The position numbers were made by a program, and so were the translations under genes. The notes beneath the pieces are model-generated. The model made no database searches. It saw only the letters and a program-made list of their open reading frames with translations, and was not told the DNA's origin. Of a stretch of DNA of 49,138 bases, positions 16,169 through 24,877 are shown one piece after another (position 1 is the stretch's first letter; every line of letters starts with the position of its first letter). Source of the DNA: an uncultured Lachnospiraceae bacterium (GTDB lineage: Bacteria > Bacillota > Clostridia > Lachnospirales > Lachnospiraceae); contig CAJUED010000028.1 in the NCBI GenBank assembly GCA_910585075.1, positions 1-49,138 of the forward strand, given 5' to 3'.

Positions 16169-17279
16169 ACAAATGTTGGAAGGATCATTAAAGACGATAC
16201 ATACGGGAGAGGTAGTTGAAGGCACGGTCATTGATGTAAAGCCTGAGGAAATTGTACTGAATATTGGCTGTAAATCTGATGGTATTTTGACAAGATACGA
16301 ATATACCAATGAGCCTAACATAGACCTGACCACTGTAGTTAAGCCGGGAGATACCATGGAAGTAAAGGTTCTCAAAGTAAACGATGGAGAAGGACAGGTT
16401 ATCTTAACATATAAAAGACTGGCTGTTGACCGTGGCAACAAGAGGATTGAGGAAGCATTTAATAATAAGGAAGTGCTTACCGCTAAGGTTGCCCAGGTGC
16501 TTGACGGCGGCTTAAGTGTGATCGTTGATGAAATCAGAATTTTTATTCCTGCAAGTCTTGTATCCGATGTGTATGAAAAGGATTTGACCAAATATGCAGG
16601 TCAGGAGATTCAGTTTGTAATCAGTGAATATAATCCTAAGAGAAGAAGATATATTGGCGACCGCAAGCAGCTGCTTGTTGCGGAAAAGGCTGAAATGCAG
16701 AGAAAGTTACTTGAGAGCATCCAAATCGGCGATGTGCTGGAGGGTGTTGTTAAAAATGTAACTGATTTTGGCGCATTCATCGATATCGGCGGGGCAGACG
16801 GACTTCTTCATATTTCCGAAATGTCCTGGGGACGTGTTGAAAATCCCAAGAAAGTATTTAAGGTTGGCGACAAGGTAAGAGTTTTCATTAAAGATATTTC
16901 AGGTACCAAGATTGCCCTCAGTCTTAAATTTGAGGATGAGAATCCCTGGAAGGATGCGGCTGAGAGATATGCGGTAGGAAATGAAGTGACCGGTAAGGTT
17001 GCCAGAATGACTGATTTTGGCGCTTTCATTGAGCTGGAGGTTGGTGTGGACGCACTGCTTCACGTATCCCAGATTTCCAGAGAACATATTGAGAAGCCTT
17101 CGGATGTACTGAAGGTTGGACAGGAAATTACCGCAAAGGTGGTGGATTTTAACAGCGAAGACAGAAAAATCAGCTTAAGCATAAAGGCACTTTTAGCAGC
17201 AGAGCCTGAAGAAGCTCATGAAGATGTGGCAGAAGGGGATGTATCTGCAGAGGCTGAAAGTGATGTGCCGGAAGAATAA
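16149..17279 (+). CDS. rpsA: Ribosomal protein S1 (four S1 domains)
   Basis: A 376-residue RNA-binding protein with four S1/OB domains (about 19-90, 106-170, 190-260 and 277-345). The third and fourth have the classical DFGAFIDIGGADGLLHISE and DFGAFIELEVGVDALLHVSQ cores. An acidic tail (residues 350-376) ends it. It helps mRNA binding at the ribosome. The ATG at 16149 has GAGGAGG (16132-16138) 10 bp upstream; this lies inside the ispH reading frame, where it encodes Glu-Glu. The start overlaps ispH by 20 bp, so translational coupling, or fusion by frameshifting, is likely. Confidence 0.92.
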   Translation: MSELTFEQMLEGSLKTIHTGEVVEGTVIDVKPEEIVLNIGCKSDGILTRYEYTNEPNIDLTTVVKPGDTMEVKVLKVNDGEGQVILTYKRLAVDRGNKRIEEAFNNKEVLTAKVAQVLDGGLSVIVDEIRIFIPASLVSDVYEKDLTKYAGQEIQFVISEYNPKRRRYIGDRKQLLVAEKAEMQRKLLESIQIGDVLEGVVKNVTDFGAFIDIGGADGLLHISEMSWGRVENPKKVFKVGDKVRVFIKDISGTKIALSLKFEDENPWKDAAERYAVGNEVTGKVARMTDFGAFIELEVGVDALLHVSQISREHIEKPSDVLKVGQEITAKVVDFNSEDRKISLSIKALLAAEPEEAHEDVAEGDVSAEAESDVPEE

Positions 17280-17303
17280 TAAGTAAGGGGGAACGGATTT
17301 GCT

Positions 17304-18092
17304 ATGACTACGGCATACGATTATGAAAAATTTAAGGGCGCAGTACTTACTTTGACCAAAATCGATTTAAATGCCTACAAGGAAAAGCAGATGAAGCGAA
17401 GAATTGATTCGCTGATTGCCAAGAACGGAGTTAAGGGCTATGAAGCATATGTACAGCTCCTTAAGACAGACAAAGAAAAATTTGAGGAATTCATAAACTT
17501 TCTCACAATCAATGTTTCGGAATTTTACAGAAACCCTGACCAGTGGAAGTTGTTGGAGAATCAGATTATACCGGAACTTATCTCAAAGTTCGGTAAAAAT
17601 TTAAAAATCTGGAGTGCTGCGTGCTCCACAGGAGATGAACCCTATTCTCTTGTAATGGCTCTGTCAAGACATATACCGCTTAATCAGATTCGTATTATGG
17701 CGACGGATTTGGATAAGCAGGTTATCGCGAAGGCTAAGGTGGGACTTTACAGTGCAAAGAGCATTGCCGCCGTGCCGGAAGATTTAAAGAAAAAGTATTT
17801 TACAAAAATTGGTTTATCCTATCAGATATCCAATGAAATCAAGTCCAGAGTTGATTTCAAAGAGCATAACCTTCTGGACAACAATTATGCAAAAGGATAT
17901 AACATGATAGTCTGCCGTAATGTTTTGATCTACTTTACGGAGGAAGCCAAGGACGAAGTGTTCAAGAAGTTCTATAATTCACTTGCACCGGGCGGAGTAC
18001 TCTTTATAGGAAGCACAGAGCAGATTATCAATTACAGAGAGATAGGTTATAACAGGAAAAGCTCATTCTATTACGAGCGTCCTAAAAACTAA
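17304..18092 (+). CDS. cheR: Chemotaxis protein methyltransferase CheR
   Basis: A 262-residue enzyme that methylates glutamates on chemoreceptors using SAM. Residues 1-75 form the helical N-terminal domain (FINFLTINVSEFYRNPDQW). The catalytic domain follows, with IWSAACSTGDEPYSLVMAL, MATDLDKQVIAKA and MIVCRNVLIYF. It begins 24 bp after the S1 stop with AAGGGGGAAC upstream and ends at a perfect terminator. No other chemotaxis gene is in the window, so this is an orphan copy attached to a housekeeping operon. The assignment is firm; its receptors are unknown. Confidence 0.93.
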   Translation: MTTAYDYEKFKGAVLTLTKIDLNAYKEKQMKRRIDSLIAKNGVKGYEAYVQLLKTDKEKFEEFINFLTINVSEFYRNPDQWKLLENQIIPELISKFGKNLKIWSAACSTGDEPYSLVMALSRHIPLNQIRIMATDLDKQVIAKAKVGLYSAKSIAAVPEDLKKKYFTKIGLSYQISNEIKSRVDFKEHNLLDNNYAKGYNMIVCRNVLIYFTEEAKDEVFKKFYNSLAPGGVLFIGSTEQIINYREIGYNRKSSFYYERPKN

Positions 18093-18100
18093 AAGTCATA

Positions 18101-18130
18101 AAAAAGAGACATTTGCGAATGTCTCTTTTT
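18101..18130 (+). terminator. Rho-independent terminator after cheR
   Basis: AAAAAGAGACATT (18101-18113) and AATGTCTCTTTTT (18118-18130) form a perfect 13 bp stem with a TGCG loop and a T tail, ending the ispH-rpsA-cheR transcript 8 bp after the cheR stop. Confidence 0.93.
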
Positions 18131-18230
18131 CTATGCATAGCTATGCACAGGGCCGCATACACGTAAGGTTGCGTGGGAGATTTGCCGCTTTGCGGCCCGT
18201 GCGAGTAGGGAGAAGAACCTTCCCTACTCG
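18131..18230. repeat. Palindrome cluster between convergent genes
   Basis: Three inverted repeats lie side by side: TGCATAGCTATGCA (18134-18147, perfect), GCCGC-TTT-GCGGC (18184-18196), and CGAGTAGGGA (18202-18211) with TCCCTACTCG (18221-18230). The spacing suggests a REP-like palindromic element between convergent cheR and the exonuclease gene. The last hairpin lies 26 bp past the stop of the minus-strand gene but has no T tail on that strand. Confidence 0.5.
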
Positions 18231-18256
18231 ATTATATGGATTTAAGCCTGCTCGCT

Positions 18257-19360
18257 TTACTCCTGCATCGCCATGGCGTTTAACATGTGGCTTGCGTAAT
18301 CCGAAAACAGCTGCCGATTCTTTTTGATGTCGTCTGTCAGTTCAAAAAACAGGTCCTTGCTTTTATATTCCCGCTTATAGAAGGGCTCTACAAGCACCTT
18401 CCATTGAGGAAGATAGCTGGATAATTTTCTGGTATAGCAGTTGGAAGCTGTGGCCTGCTGTCTGTACTCTCTGTCCACGAAAGAGGAGATGGATTTGTGG
18501 AGAGCCATATCTTCTGTGGGAAGATAATAGTAATCCTTGTAATTTGCGTAAAAGTATTTAAGCTCCTCCTCGTAAATGGGGACAATCAAAGTTCCCTCGT
18601 AACCCTCGCCTTTAAAGTGGCTGCCTCTGGCCATAAAGGCAACAGGAACCGGAAGGGGGGAGGGGAAAACCAACTGGAGAACAAGTTCTTTCCGTGGAAC
18701 TCCATGAATATCATTGTAATAATTGGCCTGCACTTTTCTGGCTTTCAGGCTGTTGTTAAACAGGTCATAGTAGGACAGAATGGGGAGAATTTCAAGCATC
18801 CCCTTTATGTCATCGGAATTATGAAGGAGCAGAGTCCGGTAAAGGTTATAATCATGGGAAAAGGTAAACTCCCTGTAAACCTGTATCAGTTCTCCTCCAC
18901 TGTAAGTATCCTCCCGCTTAATGCCAAGGAACTGCTCAATACTTTTTAACTTGCAGTCCGGAAGCTTTAAGAAGTTCTTGTAAGGCGCGATACGACGGTA
19001 AATATCAAGTCCTTCCATATCTTCAAAGTTGCATGGAAGTTCGTATTTTTCTGCCTTTTGCATCAGGAAGGGCAGGTCAAAAGTATTGCCATTATAATGT
19101 ACCAGGTAGCTGAACTTTGACGCGAAGGATAAAAAGGACTCTATAAGTTCTCCCTCCTCGTCCGGAGTCTGGGCAAACCATTGCCTTATCATCCAGTTTC
19201 CTTCCGAATAGAAAGCGCAGCCAATCAAGTATATCGCAGAACCGGAGGAGAGAAAACCGGTAGTTTCTATATCTAAAAATAAAATCTGGTCTAAGGGTGT
19301 TAATTGCTCCAGCGGATATTTTAAATTAAAATTACCAAGAATGATTTCTTCTGTTTTCAT
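18257..19360 (-). CDS. YprB-like RNase H-fold 3'-5' exonuclease
   Basis: A 367-residue protein. The N-terminal 190 residues match the YprB RNase H-like exonuclease domain: the first acidic motif is FLDIETTG (about residue 26), followed by VHYNGNTFDLPFL and a third acidic region with GLDIYRRI and SGGELIQVYREF. The C-terminal part (about 200-367) is not recognised. The start at 19360 has GGAGG 5 bp upstream; the in-frame TTG at 19375 would overlap that site. Metal-dependent nucleic-acid cleavage is inferred from the motifs. It stands alone on the minus strand. Confidence 0.85.
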   Translation of the reverse strand: MKTEEIILGNFNLKYPLEQLTPLDQILFLDIETTGFLSSGSAIYLIGCAFYSEGNWMIRQWFAQTPDEEGELIESFLSFASKFSYLVHYNGNTFDLPFLMQKAEKYELPCNFEDMEGLDIYRRIAPYKNFLKLPDCKLKSIEQFLGIKREDTYSGGELIQVYREFTFSHDYNLYRTLLLHNSDDIKGMLEILPILSYYDLFNNSLKARKVQANYYNDIHGVPRKELVLQLVFPSPLPVPVAFMARGSHFKGEGYEGTLIVPIYEEELKYFYANYKDYYYLPTEDMALHKSISSFVDREYRQQATASNCYTRKLSSYLPQWKVLVEPFYKREYKSKDLFFELTDDIKKNRQLFSDYASHMLNAMAMQE

Positions 19361-19630
19361 GGAGGCCTCCTGCAATTAGCTCTGTGGACAACAGTCTTTT
19401 AAGTGCATGCCCTGTAAGCTATGATTATCCTATAATAGTTTATCATATTTTTCAAAATTACAGTAGTATTTTCGACAAAAAAATAGTATATTTAAAAGGA
19501 TAGAGTTACTTTTCACAGCGGGGTCAAAAGTCCGGACTGATGATGAGTAAATACCGGAATCCGAAGATAAGATGGGAGGCCGGCGTGTGAAAATAACGAC
19601 TGTCAATATGTATGGAAAGAAGGGTGCTAT

Positions 19631-20947
19631 GTGGCGAGGTTAACATTTACAGGAGGGATTCATCCTTATGACGGGAAGGATTTGTCAAAGGATAAGCCGA
19701 TTAAGGAGGTCTTACCCAAGGGTGATCTGGTGTATCCCCTGTCCCAGCACATTGGGGCACCGGCGAAACCGGTGGTAAAAAAGGGTGATAAGGTTCTGAC
19801 CGGGCAGAAAATTGCGGAGGCAGGCGGGTTTGTGTCTGCGCCCATTTACGCAACCGTGTCCGGAACGGTTAAGGCAATTGAGCCAAGGAGAGTGGTCACA
19901 GGCGACAATGTGATGTGCATTGTTGTGGAAAATGATGGGCTGTATGAGGAGATAGAATGGCCCCAGATCCCTCCTTTCGAGAAGCTTACCAGAGAAGAAA
20001 AAATAAATATGATCCGGGAAGCGGGGATTGTAGGTATGGGAGGAGCAGGTTTCCCGACGGCAGTGAAGCTTTCCCCCAAAGAGCCTGATAAAATAGAATA
20101 TGTGATTGTAAACTGTGCGGAGTGTGAGCCTTATCTCACCTCTGATTACCGCAAAATGCTGGAAGAACCGGAAAAATTGATTGGAGGGCTTAAGGTATCC
20201 TTAAGTCTGTTTGACAATGCAAGAGGGATTCTGGCTGTGGAGGACAACAAACCGGACTGCATTGCTAAGCTCAAGGAGCTCACAAAGGATGAAAATAAAA
20301 TAACGGTCAAGGCACTGAAAACCAAGTACCCTCAAGGTTCCGAGCGTCAGCTGATTTATGCGGCTACGGGACGGGCCATCAATTCCTCCCAGCTCCCGGC
20401 GGATGCGGGATGTGTGGTAAACAATGTGGATACGGTTATTGCCATTTATAATGCGGTTATAAAGGGAAAACCTCTCATGTACAGGATCGTGACGGTTACC
20501 GGGGACGCTATTGCAGACCCAAGGAATTTCAAGGTGAGGATTGGTACCAATTATCACGAGCTGGTGGAGGAAGCCGGCGGCTTTAAAGAGCAGCCTGTTA
20601 AGATTGTCTCCGGCGGGCCAATGATGGGATTTGCCATTTTTGATTTGGATGTGCCTGCAACGAAGACGTCTTCGGCGCTACTGTGCCTTACAAAGGATGA
20701 GGTATCCGCTATGGAGCCTTCCGCATGCATCAACTGCGGAAAATGTGTGGAAGTATGCCCGGGAAGGGTGGTTCCGCGAAAACTGGCGGATTATGCGGAG
20801 CACTATGACGAGGAAGCCTTTGTAAAGAATAATGGGATGGAATGCTGTGAGTGTGGATGCTGCAGTTTCATCTGCCCGGCGAAACGTCCTCTTACGCAGG
20901 TGATCAAATCCATGCGTAAGATGCAGCTTGCGAAGAAGAAAAAGTAA
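19631..20947 (+). CDS. rnfC: Rnf complex subunit C
   Basis: A 438-residue peripheral subunit, the NADH-side flavin and iron-sulfur protein of the ferredoxin:NAD+ oxidoreductase that pumps Na+ or H+. It has the NADH/FMN-binding motif GMGGAGFPT (about 136-144). Two 4Fe-4S motifs lie near the end: C366-x2-C369-x2-C372-x3-C376-P, and a second set near 404-416 (ECCECGCCSFICP). It starts with GTG and has GAAGGG upstream. It is the first gene of rnfCDGEAB. The 270 bp before it (19361-19630) contain a GC-richer patch (19520-19590) that may be a structured leader; no convincing promoter was found. Confidence 0.95.
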   Translation: MARLTFTGGIHPYDGKDLSKDKPIKEVLPKGDLVYPLSQHIGAPAKPVVKKGDKVLTGQKIAEAGGFVSAPIYATVSGTVKAIEPRRVVTGDNVMCIVVENDGLYEEIEWPQIPPFEKLTREEKINMIREAGIVGMGGAGFPTAVKLSPKEPDKIEYVIVNCAECEPYLTSDYRKMLEEPEKLIGGLKVSLSLFDNARGILAVEDNKPDCIAKLKELTKDENKITVKALKTKYPQGSERQLIYAATGRAINSSQLPADAGCVVNNVDTVIAIYNAVIKGKPLMYRIVTVTGDAIADPRNFKVRIGTNYHELVEEAGGFKEQPVKIVSGGPMMGFAIFDLDVPATKTSSALLCLTKDEVSAMEPSACINCGKCVEVCPGRVVPRKLADYAEHYDEEAFVKNNGMECCECGCCSFICPAKRPLTQVIKSMRKMQLAKKKK

Positions 20948-20968
20948 AGGTAGGAGGAAAATATAGCG

Positions 20969-21901
20969 ATGAGCGATTTGATGAAAGTTTCATCCAATCC
21001 CCATATCCGGTCGAAGGTTACTACCAGCAATATTATGCTTGCGGTGGTAATCGCGTTGCTTCCTGCGGCAGGCTTTGGTATTTTTAATTTTGGGTTGGAT
21101 GCACTTATTTTAATTCTGGTTACGGTGGCAACCTGCGTGCTGACGGAATATGTTTATGAAAAGGCCATGCATAAAAAGATTACGGTGGGAGATTTTTCCT
21201 GTGTGGTAACCGGGCTTTTGCTGGCGCTGAATCTTCCATCCACCGCTCCCTGGTGGATTGGGGTTATTGGCGGCGTTTTTGCCATTCTGGTTGTAAAAAT
21301 GCTCTTTGGAGGCCTGGGACAGAACTTTATGAACCCGGCTTTGGGGGCAAGATGCTTTCTGCTTATTTCTTACACTTCCATCATGTGTAATTTTGACTGC
21401 GACGCGTACACGGGCCCAACACCGCTTGCAAGTTTAAAGGCCGGGGAGAGCGTGAACATTCTTGACATGGTGGTGGGAAGAACAGCCGGAGTGATTGGCG
21501 AGACATCCATGATTGCCATAATCATTGGAGCATGTTTCCTGATTCTTCTGGGTGTAATTGATTTGAAGATACCGGGAACTTACATAATAACATTTGTTAT
21601 ATTTATTATTTTGTTTGGCGGACATGGCTTTGACCCTGCATTTATCAGTGCGCATCTTGCAGGCGGCGGTCTGATGCTGGGAGCCTTTTTCATGGCAACG
21701 GATTATGTGACAAGTCCGGTGACCAAAAAGGGAAGGTATCTGTACGGTGTGATTCTCGGAGTCCTGACAGGAATCTTCCGGATTTTCGGTCCGTCGGCGG
21801 AAGGTGTTTCCTATGCGATTGTTCTGGGTAATCTGCTGGTTCCCCTGATTGAAAAGATTACCATGCCGAAGGCATTTGGAAAAGGAGGGGAGAGGGCATG
21901 A
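20969..21901 (+). CDS. rnfD: Rnf complex subunit D
   Basis: A 310-residue membrane subunit with about eight to ten hydrophobic helices. The flavinylation motif is D145-A-Y-T-G-P-T151, followed by PLA; T151 is the expected site of covalent FMN attachment by ApbE. It starts 21 bp after rnfC, has GGAGG upstream, and overlaps rnfG by 4 bp (ATGA). Confidence 0.95.
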   Translation: MSDLMKVSSNPHIRSKVTTSNIMLAVVIALLPAAGFGIFNFGLDALILILVTVATCVLTEYVYEKAMHKKITVGDFSCVVTGLLLALNLPSTAPWWIGVIGGVFAILVVKMLFGGLGQNFMNPALGARCFLLISYTSIMCNFDCDAYTGPTPLASLKAGESVNILDMVVGRTAGVIGETSMIAIIIGACFLILLGVIDLKIPGTYIITFVIFIILFGGHGFDPAFISAHLAGGGLMLGAFFMATDYVTSPVTKKGRYLYGVILGVLTGIFRIFGPSAEGVSYAIVLGNLLVPLIEKITMPKAFGKGGERA

Positions 21902-22530
21902 AAAATATGATAAAGGATGCTGCGGTCCTTCTGGTCATCACGCTGTTTTCCGGATTGATTTTAGGCCTTGTGTATGAGATTACCAAAGAGCCCATTGCCC
22001 GTGCAGAGGAAAAGGCGGCGAAGGAAGCTTATGCCGAGGTATTTCCGGATGCTTCCGAATTCCCGGCAAAGGAGTCTGCCATAGCGGAGGACGAGGAATG
22101 GCAGGCCAAGTGGAGTGACGCGGGTTATGACGGTGTGGACATTGAAAATGTACTGGAAGCCCTTGATGGGAACGGAGAAATGCTGGGGTATGTTCTCACG
22201 GTGACCAGCCATGAGGGATACGGCGGAGACATTACTTTTACCATGGGTATCAGAATGGACGGCACCTTAAACGGTATATCCATCTTAAGTATTTCGGAGA
22301 CGGCCGGCCTTGGCATGAAGGCTGAGGATGTGTTAAAGCCACAGTTTGCGGGAAAGAAAATTCCTGATTCCCCCGGTTTTACCTACACCAAAACCGGAGC
22401 GGTTTCCGACAGTCAGATTGATGCCATCAGCGGAGCAACAATCACCACAAATGCGGTTACAACGGCGGTAAATGGCGGACTTTACTATTTCCAGGAACAG
22501 TTAGGAGGTGGCAGCCATGAAGGAGAATAA
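21898..22530 (+). CDS. rnfG: Rnf complex subunit G
   Basis: A 210-residue subunit with one N-terminal membrane helix and an external FMN-binding domain. The flavinylation motif D175-A-I-S-G-A-T181 is intact, so T181 should carry FMN added by ApbE. The start overlaps the rnfD stop (ATGA), a sign of translational coupling. Its end overlaps the start region of rnfE by 14 bp. Confidence 0.95.
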   Translation: MKNMIKDAAVLLVITLFSGLILGLVYEITKEPIARAEEKAAKEAYAEVFPDASEFPAKESAIAEDEEWQAKWSDAGYDGVDIENVLEALDGNGEMLGYVLTVTSHEGYGGDITFTMGIRMDGTLNGISILSISETAGLGMKAEDVLKPQFAGKKIPDSPGFTYTKTGAVSDSQIDAISGATITTNAVTTAVNGGLYYFQEQLGGGSHEGE

Positions 22531-23293
22531 AATAACGGAACGTCTGGTAAACGGTCTGATTAAGGAAAATCCCACTTTTGTGCTTATGCTTGGCATGTGT
22601 CCCACATTGGCCGTTACAACCTCGGCGGTAAACGGACTTGGCATGGGACTTACCACCATGGTGGTGCTGGCTCTCAGTAATATGTTTATTTCCATGTTAC
22701 GGAAAATCATACCCGACAAGGTGCGTATCCCTGCGTTTATTGTGATTATCGCATCTTTTGTGACGGTGGTGGAGCTTTTGCTGAAAGCCTTTATTCCCTT
22801 TTTATACAGTGCGCTTGGACTATACATACCTTTGATAGTAGTAAACTGTATCATCCTGGGGCGTGCGGAAGCTTACGCATCCAAAAATGGCGTGGTCTCG
22901 TCTTTATTTGACGGAATCGGCATGGGACTTGGCTTTACCTGCGCTCTTACCATCATCGGCGCGGTGAGAGAGCTTATAGGGGCGGGCGAACTGTTCGGCT
23001 TTGGGATTATGCCGGAGAGTTATGTGCCCTGTAGCATTTTCGTACTGGCGCCGGGGGCCTTCTTTGTACTTGCCGCCCTGACAGCTATTCAGAATAAAGT
23101 GAAAATAGCCGGGGAGAAAAAGGGCAGGGATATGTCAAAGATTCAGTCCGGATGTAATTCAGACTGCATGAACTGTCAGGATACGGGATGCAGTAAACGT
23201 TTTTTTGATACGTCCGCCAAAGAGGAAAAGGCAAAAGGAAACGGAGCCGGGGCGGAAATGACAGTGAAGAAGGAGGAGAAACGGAATGGTTAA
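22517..23293 (+). CDS. rnfE: Rnf complex subunit E with Cys-rich C-terminal tail
   Basis: A 258-residue membrane subunit with about six helices, homologous to RnfA. The start at 22517 was chosen because AGGAGG (22503-22508) lies 8 bp upstream; an in-frame GTG at 22508 overlaps that site. The membrane domain ends near residue 200. A hydrophilic tail of about 55 residues follows, containing C213-x3-C217-x2-C220-x4-C225, then a Lys/Glu-rich end. Usual RnfE proteins end soon after the last helix, so the tail is an addition; metal or cluster binding is possible but unproven. It overlaps rnfA by 8 bp. Confidence 0.93.
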   Translation: MKENKITERLVNGLIKENPTFVLMLGMCPTLAVTTSAVNGLGMGLTTMVVLALSNMFISMLRKIIPDKVRIPAFIVIIASFVTVVELLLKAFIPFLYSALGLYIPLIVVNCIILGRAEAYASKNGVVSSLFDGIGMGLGFTCALTIIGAVRELIGAGELFGFGIMPESYVPCSIFVLAPGAFFVLAALTAIQNKVKIAGEKKGRDMSKIQSGCNSDCMNCQDTGCSKRFFDTSAKEEKAKGNGAGAEMTVKKEEKRNG

Positions 23294-23864
23294 GGATTTG
23301 CTGATTATTTTAATTTCATCCTCACTGGTGAGCAATGTTGTCTTAAGTCAGTTTTTAGGGCTTTGTCCTTTCCTTGGGGTATCGAAAAAAACAAGTACGG
23401 CGGCAGGTATGGGGACAGCGGTTATCTTTGTTATTACCCTGGCTTCTGCTGTGGCGGGTGTTATTTATAAGTTTATTTTGACGCCCTTTAACCTGACCTA
23501 TTTGCAGACCATTGTATTTATTTTGGTGATAGCCGCTCTGGTACAGTTTGTTGAAATGTTCTTAAAGAAGTTTATGAAATCTCTGTATCAGGCGCTGGGC
23601 GTGTACCTTCCGCTGATTACCACCAACTGTGCGGTGCTGGGGGTTGCCCTTACCAATGTGCAGAAAAATTATGGGATTCTTGCAGGCATTGTAAACGGCT
23701 TTGCCACAGCGGTGGGCTTTACAATATCGATTGTTATTCTTGCCGGTATTAGAGAAAAAATGGAATACAACGACATTCCGGAATCCTTTAAGGGGATGCC
23801 CATTGTGCTGCTTACGGCCGGACTTATGGCGATTGCCTTCTGCGGATTTTCAGGTTTACTTTAA
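23286..23864 (+). CDS. rnfA: Rnf complex subunit A
   Basis: A 192-residue membrane protein with six helices. VVLSQFLGLCPFLGVSKK near the start and LGVYLPLITTNCAVLG carry the two symmetry-related cysteines that bind a membrane 2Fe-2S cluster in Rnf/Nqr complexes. The length is typical. It overlaps the end of rnfE by 8 bp with GGAGG upstream. Confidence 0.95.
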   Translation: MVKDLLIILISSSLVSNVVLSQFLGLCPFLGVSKKTSTAAGMGTAVIFVITLASAVAGVIYKFILTPFNLTYLQTIVFILVIAALVQFVEMFLKKFMKSLYQALGVYLPLITTNCAVLGVALTNVQKNYGILAGIVNGFATAVGFTISIVILAGIREKMEYNDIPESFKGMPIVLLTAGLMAIAFCGFSGLL

Positions 23865-23929
23865 AAATGTGAGGAAAATTAGCTTTGGCGTTCCAATTTG
23901 TGGAGATGCCGGGTGCATGGAGGATGGGT

Positions 23930-24727
23930 ATGAATATAACAGGTGTTTTGCTTGCTGTGGCTGTGGTTGGAGGGGTTGGACTTTTTATCGGACTTTTTCT
24001 TGGTATAGCGGCCATCAAGTTTAAAGTAGAAGTGGATGAAAGAGAAGAAGCGGTTTTGGCGGCGCTGCCCGGCAACAATTGCGGCGGCTGCGGTTTTCCC
24101 GGGTGCAGTGGTCTTGCTGCCGCCATCGCCAAAGGAGAGGCTGCGGTAAATGCCTGTCCCGTAGGCGGTGAGACGGTGGGAAAAGTGATTGCGGGCATTA
24201 TGGGCGTGGAAGCCGGAGAGAGCGTAAGAATGCGCGCTTATGTGGCCTGTCAGGGGGACTGCGATAAGGCGAAGATTGACTATGACTACAGTGGAATTGA
24301 GGACTGCAGGATGCTGTCCTTTGTGCCGAACGGAGGGGCAAAGAGCTGCGACTATGGATGTCTGGGATACGGCAGTTGTGTGAAGGTCTGTCCCTTTGAC
24401 GCCATCCATGTGGAAAATGGTGTGGCCCTGGTGGATAAGGATAAATGTAAGGCATGTGGGAAGTGCGTGGAGGTTTGCCCCAAACATTTAATCAGCCTGA
24501 TTCCTTACGATGCAAAATATGCGGTGGCCTGCAACTCAAAGGAGAAGGGGCCGGTTACCATGAAGGAATGCAGCGCAGGATGTATCGGATGTCAGCTCTG
24601 TAAAAAGAACTGTCCGGAAGGGGCTGTGGAGGTTGCGGACTTTAATGCGACCATTGACTATGAAAAATGTGTGGGCTGCGGCGCCTGCGCGGAGAAATGC
24701 CCAAGAAAGTCCATCGTGAGAATTTAA
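23930..24727 (+). CDS. rnfB: Rnf complex subunit B
   Basis: A 265-residue ferredoxin-accepting subunit: one N-terminal membrane helix, a CGGCGFPGC cluster domain (about 45-70), then ferredoxin-like motifs including CLGYGSCVKVCP, CKACGKCVEVCP, CIGCQLCKKNCP and CVGCGACAEKCP. The start at 23930 (MNITGVLLAV) has GGAGG 6 bp upstream; a TTG at 23885 in frame is much less likely. It is the last rnf gene; the iron-sulfur aldo/keto reductase gene begins 150 bp later. Confidence 0.94.
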   Translation: MNITGVLLAVAVVGGVGLFIGLFLGIAAIKFKVEVDEREEAVLAALPGNNCGGCGFPGCSGLAAAIAKGEAAVNACPVGGETVGKVIAGIMGVEAGESVRMRAYVACQGDCDKAKIDYDYSGIEDCRMLSFVPNGGAKSCDYGCLGYGSCVKVCPFDAIHVENGVALVDKDKCKACGKCVEVCPKHLISLIPYDAKYAVACNSKEKGPVTMKECSAGCIGCQLCKKNCPEGAVEVADFNATIDYEKCVGCGACAEKCPRKSIVRI

Positions 24728-24877
24728 ATTATTTGGGCCGATGCCTAAAGTTGCGGGCCGTTGGCGGTATGGAGGATATAGTGAGGAAAAGTTATGAGCC
24801 TGCAAAAAACACTTTAAAGAGCGGGCATTCCTTAGCAGGATTTGCTTTTTTGAATGCAACGATATGGAGGATCTTAT

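Noticed and set aside
19537..19543. CTGATGA resembling a hammerhead ribozyme core upstream of rnfC
   Set aside because: The required GAAA after a stem II and a closing stem are absent.
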